In this document: piece by piece, positions 1-8,080 of the stretch
Position numbering within the stretch: position 1 is the stretch's first letter
How the letters are laid out: each line of letters opens with the position of its first letter
Source of the DNA: Metabacillus crassostreae
GTDB lineage: Bacteria > Bacillota > Bacilli > Bacillales > Bacillaceae
Reading direction: 5' to 3'
Assembly: GCF_016908395.1 (NCBI RefSeq)
Contig: NZ_JAFBDU010000004.1
Span: 186,001 to 250,000 of the forward strand
Length of the DNA: 64,000 nt
Translations under genes and position numbers: made by a program
Notes under the pieces: generated by a model
What the model was told of the DNA's origin: nothing
The model's database searches: none
Seen by the model: only the letters and a program-made list of their open reading frames with translations

Positions 1-73
1 TCTCTTTTTTACGTGAAGAAGTATTATTGTGTCCATACAAAAAATACAAATGTTCTTTCTGGGAAGAAAACTC

Positions 74-102
74 TTGATTATTTATGAAAAAAGGGTGATA
101 AT
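74..102 (+). promoter_or_regulatory. Sigma-A-type promoter of the aspartokinase gene
   Basis: TTGATT (74-79) and GATAAT (97-102) are separated by exactly 17 nt. They lie about 50 nt upstream of the aspartokinase start, with an AGGAG ribosome site near 138-142. No lysine riboswitch-like structure is evident in this short leader. Prediction from sequence only. Confidence 0.55.
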
Positions 103-149
103 AAGGATTAAAATTTGACAGAAAATTTTAAATAGTAGGAGTTGTAGAA

Positions 150-1511
150 ATGAAGGTTGTAAAGTTCGGAGGTTCTTCCTTAGCATCAGGTGAACAATTA
201 AAAAAGGTATTACAAATTGTTGTCTCAGATCCATCGCGCAAAGTAGTTGTGGTGTCTGCTCCTGGGAAACGTCATTCAGATGATATCAAGGTTACAGACA
301 TGCTTATTGAATGTGCAGAAAAGCATCTAGAAAATGAAGATGCTGAAGCAATCTTTCAAGCCATTATTGATCGTTATGAAAGCATTGTAAAGGAATTATC
401 AATTTCCTCTGATATTATAGATACTATTACTAATGATTTAAAACAATTGTTAGCTAGTGATAAAAGCAAGCCAGAAAGCTATTTAGATGCTATAAAAGCA
501 AGTGGAGAAGACAATAACGCAAAACTAATTGCTGCTTATTTCCAGCATAGTGGTATTGATGCACAATATGTGAACCCTAAGGATGCAGGATTATTGGTAT
601 CAGATGAACCAGGCAATGCTCAAGTGTTACCTGAGTCATATGAAAATTTATATAAACTTCGTGAGCGAAAAGGAATCATCATTTTTCCAGGATTTTTCGG
701 CTATAGCAAAAGTGGTGAAGTGCTTACTTTTTCTAGAAGTGGCTCTGATATTACAGGCTCTATTCTTGCTAATGGCATTAAAGCTGAGTTATATGAAAAC
801 TTCACAGATGTTGATGCTGTTTACTCTGTTAATCCAACAATTGTTCAAAATCCAAAAGAGATTGTTGAGTTAACGTACAGAGAAATGCGTGAGCTTTCTT
901 ATGCTGGTTTTTCAGTTTTCCATGATGAAGCCTTGATTCCAGCATTTCGTGCAGGGATTCCAGTTAATGTGAAAAACACGAATAACCCAATAGCACCTGG
1001 AACTAGGATTGTGAACGAGCGTGCCAATTCAAATGGTCCAGTAATAGGAATTGCTAGTGACAAAGGATTTTGTAGCATTTACATTAGTAAATACTTAATG
1101 AATAGAGAAATAGGATTTGGTCGTAAGCTACTGCAAATTTTAGAGGACTATGGATTAACATATGAGCATGTTCCATCTGGAATTGATGATGTAACAGTTA
1201 TCTTAAGACAAAAACAAATGACTAAAAAGGTAGAAGAGAAAATTATCGAACGTATTATGACAGAGCTACAAGCTGATGAGGTCATCATTGAGCATGATCT
1301 TGTACTAATTATGGTTGTTGGAGAAGGAATGCGCCATAATGTAGGAACAACAGCTCGTGCATCAAAAGCCTTAGCAGATGCTGGAGTTAATATTGAAATG
1401 ATTAACCAAGGATCATCTGAGGTAAGCATGATGTTCGGAGTAAAAGAACCACAAGAAAAACGTGCGGTTCAGGCACTTTATAATGAATTTTTTGTTGCGG
1501 TTCCTGTATAA
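150..1511 (+). CDS. yclM: Aspartate kinase, YclM/ThrD type (aspartokinase III)
   Basis: Phosphorylates L-aspartate to aspartyl-4-phosphate, the first step towards Lys, Thr, Met and diaminopimelate. The 453-aa protein has the N-terminal amino-acid-kinase signature KFGGSS (residues 5-10), a nucleotide/substrate segment SGSDITGS near residue 199 and TDVDAVYSVNP near 220. Two C-terminal ACT regulatory domains follow (about 300-360 and 380-445), the second with the segment NVGTTARASKALADAGVNIE. Length and domain order match B. subtilis YclM (about 454 aa) rather than the two-subunit LysC type. It is monocistronic: a promoter lies directly upstream and terminators lie directly downstream. The ACT domains imply feedback control by an end-product amino acid, but which one cannot be read from the sequence. 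Confidence 0.93.
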   Translation: MKVVKFGGSSLASGEQLKKVLQIVVSDPSRKVVVVSAPGKRHSDDIKVTDMLIECAEKHLENEDAEAIFQAIIDRYESIVKELSISSDIIDTITNDLKQLLASDKSKPESYLDAIKASGEDNNAKLIAAYFQHSGIDAQYVNPKDAGLLVSDEPGNAQVLPESYENLYKLRERKGIIIFPGFFGYSKSGEVLTFSRSGSDITGSILANGIKAELYENFTDVDAVYSVNPTIVQNPKEIVELTYREMRELSYAGFSVFHDEALIPAFRAGIPVNVKNTNNPIAPGTRIVNERANSNGPVIGIASDKGFCSIYISKYLMNREIGFGRKLLQILEDYGLTYEHVPSGIDDVTVILRQKQMTKKVEEKIIERIMTELQADEVIIEHDLVLIMVVGEGMRHNVGTTARASKALADAGVNIEMINQGSSEVSMMFGVKEPQEKRAVQALYNEFFVAVPV

Positions 1512-1532
1512 AAGTAAAACTGAGTAGTAAAG

Positions 1533-1575
1533 AAGGGAGGATGATTCTAATTTGAATCGCGCTCCCTTTTGTTTT
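1533..1575 (+). terminator. Intrinsic terminator of the aspartokinase gene
   Basis: The arms AAGGGAG (1533-1539) and CTCCCTT (1562-1568) enclose a second inner dyad GATTC/GAATC. A T-rich run follows (TTTTGTTTTCTT). It lies 22 nt after the stop codon. Confidence 0.75.
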
Positions 1576-1588
1576 CTTAGAGATACAA

Positions 1589-1628
1589 AAAGTAAAGCAA
1601 TCCACTTACTTTCGGATTGCTTTACTTT
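1589..1628. terminator. Bidirectional terminator between aspartokinase and catalase
   Basis: A perfect 15-bp inverted repeat: AAAGTAAAGCAATCC (1589-1603) and GGATTGCTTTACTTT (1614-1628), with a 10-nt loop. A/T tracts on both sides let it serve the convergent catalase gene as well. Confidence 0.8.
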
Positions 1629-1645
1629 AATAGGCTTATAGAATA

Positions 1646-3700
1646 TTATTGAACGAACTTGCGGTCCCAGTGACGATGAGTAGAAATGGCTTGGACAAAA
1701 TCGACTGAGAAGTTATCCATATTTTCATTTTCAATTATAACGCCAGGACTATCTTTAGTTACATCCTCCGGAAGCCAGTCAATGCCTTCAAAGGTTGCTC
1801 CAATGGCTTTATAATGAGAGAATGCTTCCTTAATAAACGAGGATGCTTCTTGTTTGAACTTCTGTTTTACATCGTTTCCGCCCCCAGCATAAATTGCGTC
1901 GAAAAGAACGGAGTCACAAGTAAGAAATGTATGATCAATTTCAAGCTCTTTATCATCTGCCCCTTTTAAATAACCAAGCTTGTCACTAATTATTTCAACT
2001 AAAATACCTTCTTCTTTTAGAGCGTTACAAACATTCATAACCTCTTCACCTTTAAAATTGGCACCGAGAATGAGTCCAACCTTTCGAGTATTCGGTACTT
2101 TCTTCGTATTTAACTGACTTAACGCTGGAGAGGACTTTGTTATATCTGATCCTCCTGCTTCAGGTGGTTTAGCACCAATTGCAGATGCAAATGCAGATGC
2201 TAGCTCTAGGTTAACGTTTGCAAACATATCGACTACCTGCTGTTGAACTGATTTGCTTTTTACCTTCCCGAGCTCAAAGCTAAATGCCTTAACAATATGT
2301 TCTTTCTCAGGCTCACTCATACTATTCCAAAACAAAGTAGCTTGAGAGAAATGATCTTTAAAGCTATCACTTCGACTTCGAACCTTATGCCCTTCTACTT
2401 TTTCCTGGTAATGGACATATCCACCCTCTTCTTTACTTGCAGGCTTAGGTGTATTATTAGCTAGTGAATTTTTATGATAGCTTACCTGTCCTACGTTAAT
2501 GGTTTGGCGACCATATCCATCTCGTTGATTGTTAAAGAATGGACAAACAGGACGATTTATTGGTAATTCATGAAAGTTAGGGCCTCCTAGGCGGATTAAT
2601 TGTGTATCTGTATAAGAAAACAGGCGACCTTGTAGCAATGGATCGTTCGTAAAATCAATTCCGGGAACAACATGACCAGGGTGAAATGCTACTTGCTCTG
2701 TCTCTGCAAAAACATTATCTACATTTCGATTTAAAGTCATCTTACCAATGATTTTAACTGGTACATCCTCTTCAGGCCAAAGCTTTGTTGGATCTAGCAC
2801 ATCAAAATCAAATTTAAATTCATCTTCTTCAGATATTAATTGCACACCTAATTCGTACTCTGGAAAGTTTCCTGCTTCAATGGAATCAAATAAATCTCGG
2901 CGATGAAAATCAGGGTCCTTCCCAGCAATCTTTTGAGCTTCATCCCATACAAGAGAATGCACACCTAGTACAGGTTTCCAGTGAAATTTAATAAAATGAG
3001 CTTTTCCTTCATCATTGACAAAGCGAAATGTATGAACTCCGAATCCTTCCATCATTCGAAAGCTTCGCGGAATACCACGATCTGATAAATGCCACATGAT
3101 CATATGTGCAGATTCCTGATTATTTGCCACAAAGTCCCAAAATGTATCATGAGCACTAGCTGCCTGTGGGATCTCATTATGAGGCTCTGGTTTAACTGCA
3201 TGAATGAGATCAGGAAATTTAATAGCATCCTGAATGAAGAATACTGGAATGTTGTTCCCAACTAAATCATAATTTCCTTCTTCTGTATAAAACTTTGTTG
3301 AGAAACCACGGGCATCTCTTACCGTTTCAGCTGAGCCACGTGAGCCTGCTACTGTCGAAAATCGAACAAAGACAGGTGTTTTCACAGCTGGATCTTGTAA
3401 AAACTTTGCTTTTGTATATTTTTCCATTGATTTATATACTTCAAATTCACCATGTGCTGCAAAACCACGAGCATGAACGATTCGTTCCGGAATTCGCTCA
3501 TGATCAAAATGCGTCATCTTTTCACGAAAATGAAAGTCCTCCATTAATGTTGGTCCGCGTTCTCCTGCTTTTAAAGAAAATTCATCTTCAGATACCTTTA
3601 GACCTTGATTTGTAGTCAGGTTTTTCCCTTCATCATTAACACGAAACTGTTCCAATTGCTCATTTTTGCTATTACCATTTATATTTTCATTTTTTTTCAT
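1646..3700 (-). CDS. katE: Large-subunit (clade 2) catalase, KatE type
   Basis: Dismutates H2O2 to water and oxygen; cytoplasmic haem enzyme. The 684-aa protein has the catalase core (about residues 30-500). The distal catalytic His is in RIVHARGFAAHG (H76), and the Asn-containing segment GNNIPVFFIQD follows near 150. The proximal haem Tyr is in RLFSYTDTQLIRLG (about residue 362). A C-terminal flavodoxin/class I amidotransferase-like domain (about 530-684) is typical of large-subunit catalases, and the length matches B. subtilis KatE (686 aa). The start follows an AAAGGGAG ribosome site. A sigma-B-type promoter lies just upstream, so it is probably a general-stress gene. Convergent with aspartokinase. 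Confidence 0.95.
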   Translation of the reverse strand: MKKNENINGNSKNEQLEQFRVNDEGKNLTTNQGLKVSEDEFSLKAGERGPTLMEDFHFREKMTHFDHERIPERIVHARGFAAHGEFEVYKSMEKYTKAKFLQDPAVKTPVFVRFSTVAGSRGSAETVRDARGFSTKFYTEEGNYDLVGNNIPVFFIQDAIKFPDLIHAVKPEPHNEIPQAASAHDTFWDFVANNQESAHMIMWHLSDRGIPRSFRMMEGFGVHTFRFVNDEGKAHFIKFHWKPVLGVHSLVWDEAQKIAGKDPDFHRRDLFDSIEAGNFPEYELGVQLISEEDEFKFDFDVLDPTKLWPEEDVPVKIIGKMTLNRNVDNVFAETEQVAFHPGHVVPGIDFTNDPLLQGRLFSYTDTQLIRLGGPNFHELPINRPVCPFFNNQRDGYGRQTINVGQVSYHKNSLANNTPKPASKEEGGYVHYQEKVEGHKVRSRSDSFKDHFSQATLFWNSMSEPEKEHIVKAFSFELGKVKSKSVQQQVVDMFANVNLELASAFASAIGAKPPEAGGSDITKSSPALSQLNTKKVPNTRKVGLILGANFKGEEVMNVCNALKEEGILVEIISDKLGYLKGADDKELEIDHTFLTCDSVLFDAIYAGGGNDVKQKFKQEASSFIKEAFSHYKAIGATFEGIDWLPEDVTKDSPGVIIENENMDNFSVDFVQAISTHRHWDRKFVQ

Positions 3701-3750
3701 AAAATCGCTCCCTTTGATAGAGTCTTGTATGTAAACTAATCTATTATTAC

Positions 3751-3776
3751 CTACCCACCTAAGAGTGAGAAAAAAC
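3751..3776 (-). promoter_or_regulatory. Sigma-B-dependent promoter of katE
   Basis: On the minus strand GTTTTT (-35, 3771-3776) and GGGTAG (-10, 3751-3756) are separated by 14 nt. This agrees well with the sigma-B consensus GTTTAA-N12-15-GGGTAT. It lies about 50 nt upstream of katE, which is sigma-B controlled in B. subtilis. No competing sigma-A promoter is obvious in the 280-nt gap. Confidence 0.75.
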
Positions 3777-3980
3777 CCGTATTTTGTAAATTTTTTTAAT
3801 CTTTAATTATTAGTAGGTATAGGAGCTTTGTTGAAGAAGGTAATAAATTTTAATCTATTAAGCGATTTTATGAATATCTTTTCTTATATATAGGTTGTTT
3901 TAACTAGTAGGAATCAATTATTCTATTAGACTTCTTTCTATTTCATTAAACATTCCTTCTTAGGTTTTAAGAGACTACCT

Positions 3981-4697
3981 CTATTCTAGATCGTTAAGCA
4001 TCACCTGTTGCATGTGATGAATATAATCTCCTGTATATGTGCCACCTCCGCCTTTACGAAATGTATGTTCAAGGTCTATCGCTTTTTGTTGATCATTATA
4101 AGCTTGATATTGAAATATATAGTAGTGGCTAGAAGGTAAAAGTCCAGATTGAGTAGGATTGAAATCAAAAGATCCAATAATATCCTTCCATTTAGGTGAC
4201 AGTTCAGCATATCCAAAGCTTTCATTTTCTAATTTGATCGTATCTTTTACTTGAACTTTTGGAAAATAAACCTCCACGCGGTTCTCACTATTGGCATTAG
4301 TTACAGAGTAATTTCTCTCGGATGTTAAATAGATCTCCCACTCCCGAACCTGATCATGAGGATGGATGTTCCAATAAATATAAGAATTCCCGTTATTCGC
4401 TAGAATCGTTGGACCTGAACCAGAATTTGTGCCAACACATTCCCATTTACCAAAACTCCATACCCAAATACTTGTGCCGTAAGAGCCATCATCTGATAAG
4501 AAAGGAACAAAATAGGTTTTTTCATCTAATTGAATGATATCTTGAATTTCCTTCTTTGGTGTTATAAGTGGGAGTTGCTCTACTAGCTCTTCCTCGGTAT
4601 AAAAGTCTTTAGCTACCATTAATATGTACATTACATATGTACTTACAGCTAAAAGACCAGCAATGAATAGTAGAAGCGATATCTTCTTTTTACTCAT
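3981..4697 (-). CDS. Hypothetical membrane-anchored extracytoplasmic protein
   Basis: I do not recognise the family. The 238-aa product has a short basic N-terminus (MSKKK), one hydrophobic segment (about residues 6-30, anchor or uncleaved signal) and a polar Trp/Tyr-rich domain outside the membrane. The ATG at 4697 is preferred over an in-frame ATG six codons upstream, because AAAGGGGGAG lies at the right distance from it. It overlaps the end of the upstream membrane-protein gene by 8 bp, so the two are translationally coupled. A joint role at the cell surface is inferred from this coupling only. Confidence 0.6.
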   Translation of the reverse strand: MSKKKISLLLFIAGLLAVSTYVMYILMVAKDFYTEEELVEQLPLITPKKEIQDIIQLDEKTYFVPFLSDDGSYGTSIWVWSFGKWECVGTNSGSGPTILANNGNSYIYWNIHPHDQVREWEIYLTSERNYSVTNANSENRVEVYFPKVQVKDTIKLENESFGYAELSPKWKDIIGSFDFNPTQSGLLPSSHYYIFQYQAYNDQQKAIDLEHTFRKGGGGTYTGDYIHHMQQVMLNDLE

Positions 4698-5442
4698 TGT
4701 CACTCCCCCTTTCATTCAAAAAGGAAGCTGAATTCGAACGAAAATAGAATTGGCGGTCTTTTATGGTAACAAGTAATCCTTTTCCATCGGATTCCACATA
4801 CACACGAACCTTTTGGCCTGCTTTAGCTTTCACATTAGTTAACAGGTAGGGAAATTTCTCTTGAACCTTCTCCTGCTCCTTGTTCTCCTCAGCTGACCAC
4901 TTTTGCTCTATCATTTCATCATGCCATTGAATAACATTTGAACGTTCCCATTTAAAAGAAGATAGAGATTCTTCTAGCTTCGGAACGCTAATGTTAACTT
5001 CTTTTCCGGAAGGATGGATAGAAAGTAACTCCACTTCGGAAACATCAGCAAGATATGTTTCCACTTCATTCTTCGGATAAAGAATTCCTGATATTCCGAT
5101 AGCCAATATAGTAGCTCCCAAAAAGAAATAATTCCCAGCGAAACCCAACCAAGCATATTTTCTATATGTCAACCATCGGCCTTTACCCTTTAATACTCCA
5201 TATGAAATCCAAACCCCAAGAGGAAGAATAGCTAAAGAAAGAATTTCTTCAAACAATGGAAGATTAATAGAAAAAGAAAAAATTCCAATAAACACGATGA
5301 TAATTATTTTCCAAAGCTGCGGCTGCTTATCAACATGCTGTGAACGATATATGCGCCACCCAAGGAAAGCAAGTAATCCCCAGGCAAGGATTGTGCAAAC
5401 CACCTGGATAATATTCCATTCAAAATCCAAATTAATCTCCAA
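4690..5442 (-). CDS. Hypothetical multi-pass membrane protein
   Basis: 250 aa, family not recognised. Hydrophobic segments lie at about residues 10-30, 45-62, 66-85 and 98-120. A hydrophilic C-terminal domain of about 120 residues follows, with a Glu/Lys-rich stretch near 175-200. It is the first gene of a two-gene unit, overlapping its downstream partner by 8 bp. The paired layout (membrane protein plus anchored extracytoplasmic protein) suggests a small surface complex; function unknown. Confidence 0.6.
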   Translation of the reverse strand: MEINLDFEWNIIQVVCTILAWGLLAFLGWRIYRSQHVDKQPQLWKIIIIVFIGIFSFSINLPLFEEILSLAILPLGVWISYGVLKGKGRWLTYRKYAWLGFAGNYFFLGATILAIGISGILYPKNEVETYLADVSEVELLSIHPSGKEVNISVPKLEESLSSFKWERSNVIQWHDEMIEQKWSAEENKEQEKVQEKFPYLLTNVKAKAGQKVRVYVESDGKGLLVTIKDRQFYFRSNSASFLNERGSDNE

Positions 5443-5694
5443 TCATCACACCCCAATTATTATATGAATTCTCCTATTATCCTACTTAACTATTCTTAGT
5501 GTTAAATGTACATGTAGAAATCAATCTGAAAATAAAATCAAAGTGATACTTCGAGAATGTTATTACTCAAGTAAATAGATATTGTATATAATTAATAATG
5601 CATATACATTTGTCATAATTATACAACAGTTTACTTATCACTAACACTCTTCCACAAACTTGTGAGGGAATGTGAAGCAAGTAATCAACTTCAT

Positions 5695-5747
5695 TAGTTC
5701 ATTTTCAGTAACTTTACTTTTTTCTGGTTCTTATCGAAAATGAACTA
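5695..5747. repeat. 12-bp perfect inverted repeat in intergenic DNA
   Basis: TAGTTCATTTTC (5695-5706) and GAAAATGAACTA (5736-5747) form a perfect 12-bp dyad with a 29-nt loop containing a T run. It sits in the 344-nt gap before the DUF3841 gene. No gene is visible in the rest of this gap. It could be a hairpin in the leader of the downstream gene. Confidence 0.5.
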
Positions 5748-5792
5748 GTATTAATAGTCTATTAACATAATTGTTTCAAATAAGAGGTGTTT

Positions 5793-6307
5793 ATGGGTAT
5801 TTATTGGACGATCCAATCAGCTGGAAAATGGGAGCAGATAAAAAGGCTAGGTTATCTTGAGGGTGAAAGGAAATATATCTGGCCGGAGTTTATTGAGCCT
5901 TATCTTTGGATGATGAATCAAATGAATTCAAAATTAAAAAATTATGATCAAAATAATTACCCTATATGGCTATGGATGATTAGGCCTGATTTAAGAAGAA
6001 GTGGACATTTAAATAAGAAAGAGAAGGGAGTGCTGCTGAAAATCAATATTGATGAAGATAGGGTTCTTTTATCAGATTTTCAAGCATGGCATTTTGTATT
6101 AGACGGAGTATACTGCAATATTGAAGCTAGAGAAGAAGCTGAACTTACATTAACATCAGAATCAATAATAAAGAGTTGGGAAAAAATCTTTGATTTACAT
6201 TATCTAGAAAGTCATACCGAGTGGGGAGAGTGTGTTCGATTCAAGGTGTAACTGGTAGAATTTTCATACATGAAATATCACTGGAGAAAGAGTTTATCGC
6301 TCGATGA
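5793..6307 (+). pseudogene. DUF3841 protein, frameshifted near the C-terminus
   Basis: The first 153 codons (stop at 6251) begin MGIYWTIQSAGKWEQIK. They contain the segments YPIWLWMIRPDLRRSG and VLLSDFQAWHFVLDG, which resemble the cytosolic DUF3841 family of unknown function. The ATG at 5793 is used because the upstream GTG lies inside the AAGAGGTG ribosome site. At 6230-6235 the DNA reads GTGTGT; removing one TG pair continues the reading frame as CSIQGVTGRIFIHEISLEKE and on to a TGA at 6305-6307. That tail resembles the usual DUF3841 ending (an IQ... segment closing in an FxAR motif). A 2-bp slippage duplication therefore appears to truncate a roughly 170-aa protein. Sequencing error is the alternative. 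Confidence 0.6.
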
Positions 6308-6474
6308 AACATATGAGTATGAGGACATTTATAACAGTGTACACAAATTAACCTGTTAGTAACATTTCTCTAACTCCAGGATTCATTTATTTTAGAAGTA
6401 TGTGTAGATTCTATTTTACAAGTTGTTTTTCCAAAGGTTGTAGTTTTTATAGTTCTTACGTACTGAACTAATTA

Positions 6475-6606
6475 AGATTGATTGGAACGAAAGGTACGAG
6501 ACTCCAGCGGGAGTAGTGGGACAGGTGAGACCCCGCAGGTGCTGTGCACCGAGGAGGCTCACAGCCCACCCCGCGGAAAGCGAGCATCCTGTAGTGCAAA
6601 TCAACC
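6475..6606 (+). repeat. GC-rich palindromic repeat, core copy A
   Basis: Contains GAGACTCCAGCGGGAG, GAGACCCCGCAGG, GAGGAGGCTC and CCGCGGAAAGCGAGC, bounded by TTGATT/AATCAA. These modules recur at about 12.3, 56.1 and 61.4 kb. It is much more GC-rich than its surroundings. An open frame crossing it is an artefact of the repeat. The rest of the 6308-6949 gap holds no supported gene. Confidence 0.75.
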
Positions 6607-6949
6607 TTCCCTAGACTTTTTATTTAGCATCAAAGTTTATGAATATAGTCTTAATTAAAGGCTGTTTCGTAAACTTTGTTGCTTTTAGAAACCTGATAGA
6701 AAGAACTCTGTATAAAGTCTAGTGGCAACTTTTCTTCTGCAAATCGAACCTTTTATACGATAATACACTGGTTCTAACAGATAAAGACGTCAATTAGCAA
6801 CAATCTTTCAGAAAAGAGCTTAATTAAAAGAAATTAAATCAAATTGTTTATTAAACTAAATTTAACATAACAAACTCAATAATACTTATTTTAACTCCCC
6901 CAACAATTTGGTGTATACTATAAAGCAAAGTACATGAATGTGGAGTTGT

Positions 6950-7936
6950 ATGAATATGACAATTGGTGAAATTGCCAAGCTTGCAGGGGTTGCGAAAAGC
7001 ACTGTTTCTAGATTTCTTAATGGGGGATCTGTTGGAAAAGAAACACGTTTGAAAATAGAAAGAGTGATAAGTGAGACTGGTTATGTTCCAAACACATTTG
7101 CCCGTAGTTTAAAGGCAAAGAAAACGAATATCATAGGGACAATTGTACCAAGATTAAATTCGTATGCTACAGCAGAGACCTTAATTGGAATTGATGAAAG
7201 ACTACGAGAGAAAAACTATCAATTACTTATATCAAATACAAGTCAGGATTTAGAACGGGAAATTGAGAGCATTTATAATTTAGCGAATCAAAAGATAGCC
7301 GGTATTATTTTGCTTGCTACACAAGTCACAGATCAGCATCTAGAAGCATTTGAAAAAGTAGATGTGCCTGTGTTACTTGTTGGACAGGAAAGTGAGCATT
7401 GCTATAGCTTAATACATAATGATGAAGAAGCAGGTTTCCTACTTGGTAAACATGTTTTAACTAACGGTCACGAAAAGATTGCTTATTTGGGTGTAACAGA
7501 GAAGGATATAGCAGTTGGTGTTAAGAGAAAACGAGGTTTCCAACAGGCTATAAAAGAAGCAAGCAATATTGATGTGATGTATTTTGAAACAAGCTTTAGT
7601 GTGAAAGATGCAACCGAGAAATTCAGTGAAATTGTGGATCAGCACGCACCAACAATTATCGCTTGTGCGACAGATAATATTGCACTTGGCATTTTAAAGG
7701 CTGCTCAAATTAGAGGATTATCCATACCAACTGATTTGTCGATTACAGGCTTTGGAGGCTATGAAGTAACCGAGATTATCCACCCTAGTATAACAACAGT
7801 TAAGTTTTTTTATAAAGATGCTGGAGAGCTTGCTGCTGAAAAAATGATTCGTCTCATTAATGGAGAAGCTGTAGAAAAACTGACTGTTTCTAATGTCAAA
7901 ATGGTTGAAAGAGAAAGTGTTGACAATCGAATGTAA
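6950..7936 (+). CDS. scrR: LacI-family transcriptional repressor of the sucrose operon
   Basis: About 328 aa. An N-terminal LacI helix-turn-helix (TIGEIAKLAGVAKSTVSRFL) and hinge region are followed by a periplasmic-binding-protein-like effector domain (about residues 60-328). Start choice lies between ATG 6950 and 6956, both behind TGGAG; an ATG at 6938 has no ribosome site. It is immediately upstream of scrA-scrB-scrK, and three near-identical operator palindromes lie between it and scrA. It is therefore inferred to repress sucrose uptake and hydrolysis. The inducer is probably fructose or a phosphorylated sugar, by analogy with known ScrR proteins. Confidence 0.85.
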   Translation: MNMTIGEIAKLAGVAKSTVSRFLNGGSVGKETRLKIERVISETGYVPNTFARSLKAKKTNIIGTIVPRLNSYATAETLIGIDERLREKNYQLLISNTSQDLEREIESIYNLANQKIAGIILLATQVTDQHLEAFEKVDVPVLLVGQESEHCYSLIHNDEEAGFLLGKHVLTNGHEKIAYLGVTEKDIAVGVKRKRGFQQAIKEASNIDVMYFETSFSVKDATEKFSEIVDQHAPTIIACATDNIALGILKAAQIRGLSIPTDLSITGFGGYEVTEIIHPSITTVKFFYKDAGELAAEKMIRLINGEAVEKLTVSNVKMVERESVDNRM

Positions 7937-7954
7937 GCGATATATAATTTATTC

Positions 7955-7966
7955 GAAACCGGTTCC
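7955..7966. promoter_or_regulatory. ScrR operator 1
   Basis: GAAACCGGTTCC, one mismatch from the perfect palindrome GGAACCGGTTCC. It overlaps a hairpin (AAACCG 7956-7961, CGGTTT 7974-7979, then TTATTTT) that probably terminates scrR transcription. It is the first of three such sites before scrA; the LacI-type regulator next door is the obvious ligand. Confidence 0.65.
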
Positions 7967-7996
7967 ATTTTATCGGTTTTTATTTTAAATAGGAAT

Positions 7997-8008
7997 GGAA
8001 CCGGTACC
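7997..8008. promoter_or_regulatory. ScrR operator 2
   Basis: GGAACCGGTACC, one mismatch from GGAACCGGTTCC. Its centre is 42 bp from operator 1 (about four helical turns) and 36 bp from operator 3, spacing compatible with cooperative binding or looping. Confidence 0.65.
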
Positions 8009-8032
8009 AATAATATTTTTTTATTTGTTTAA

Positions 8033-8044
8033 GGAACCGGTTCC
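8033..8044. promoter_or_regulatory. ScrR operator 3, in the scrA promoter region
   Basis: A perfect 12-bp palindrome, GGAACCGGTTCC. It lies in the 17-nt spacer of a weak promoter-like pair, TTTAAG (8028-8033) and CATACT (8051-8056). A repressor bound here would block RNA polymerase at scrA. The promoter assignment is tentative; the palindrome is not. Confidence 0.65.
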
Positions 8045-8080
8045 GTGCGACATACTAAAACTAGTAAAGGGTGAGGATAA

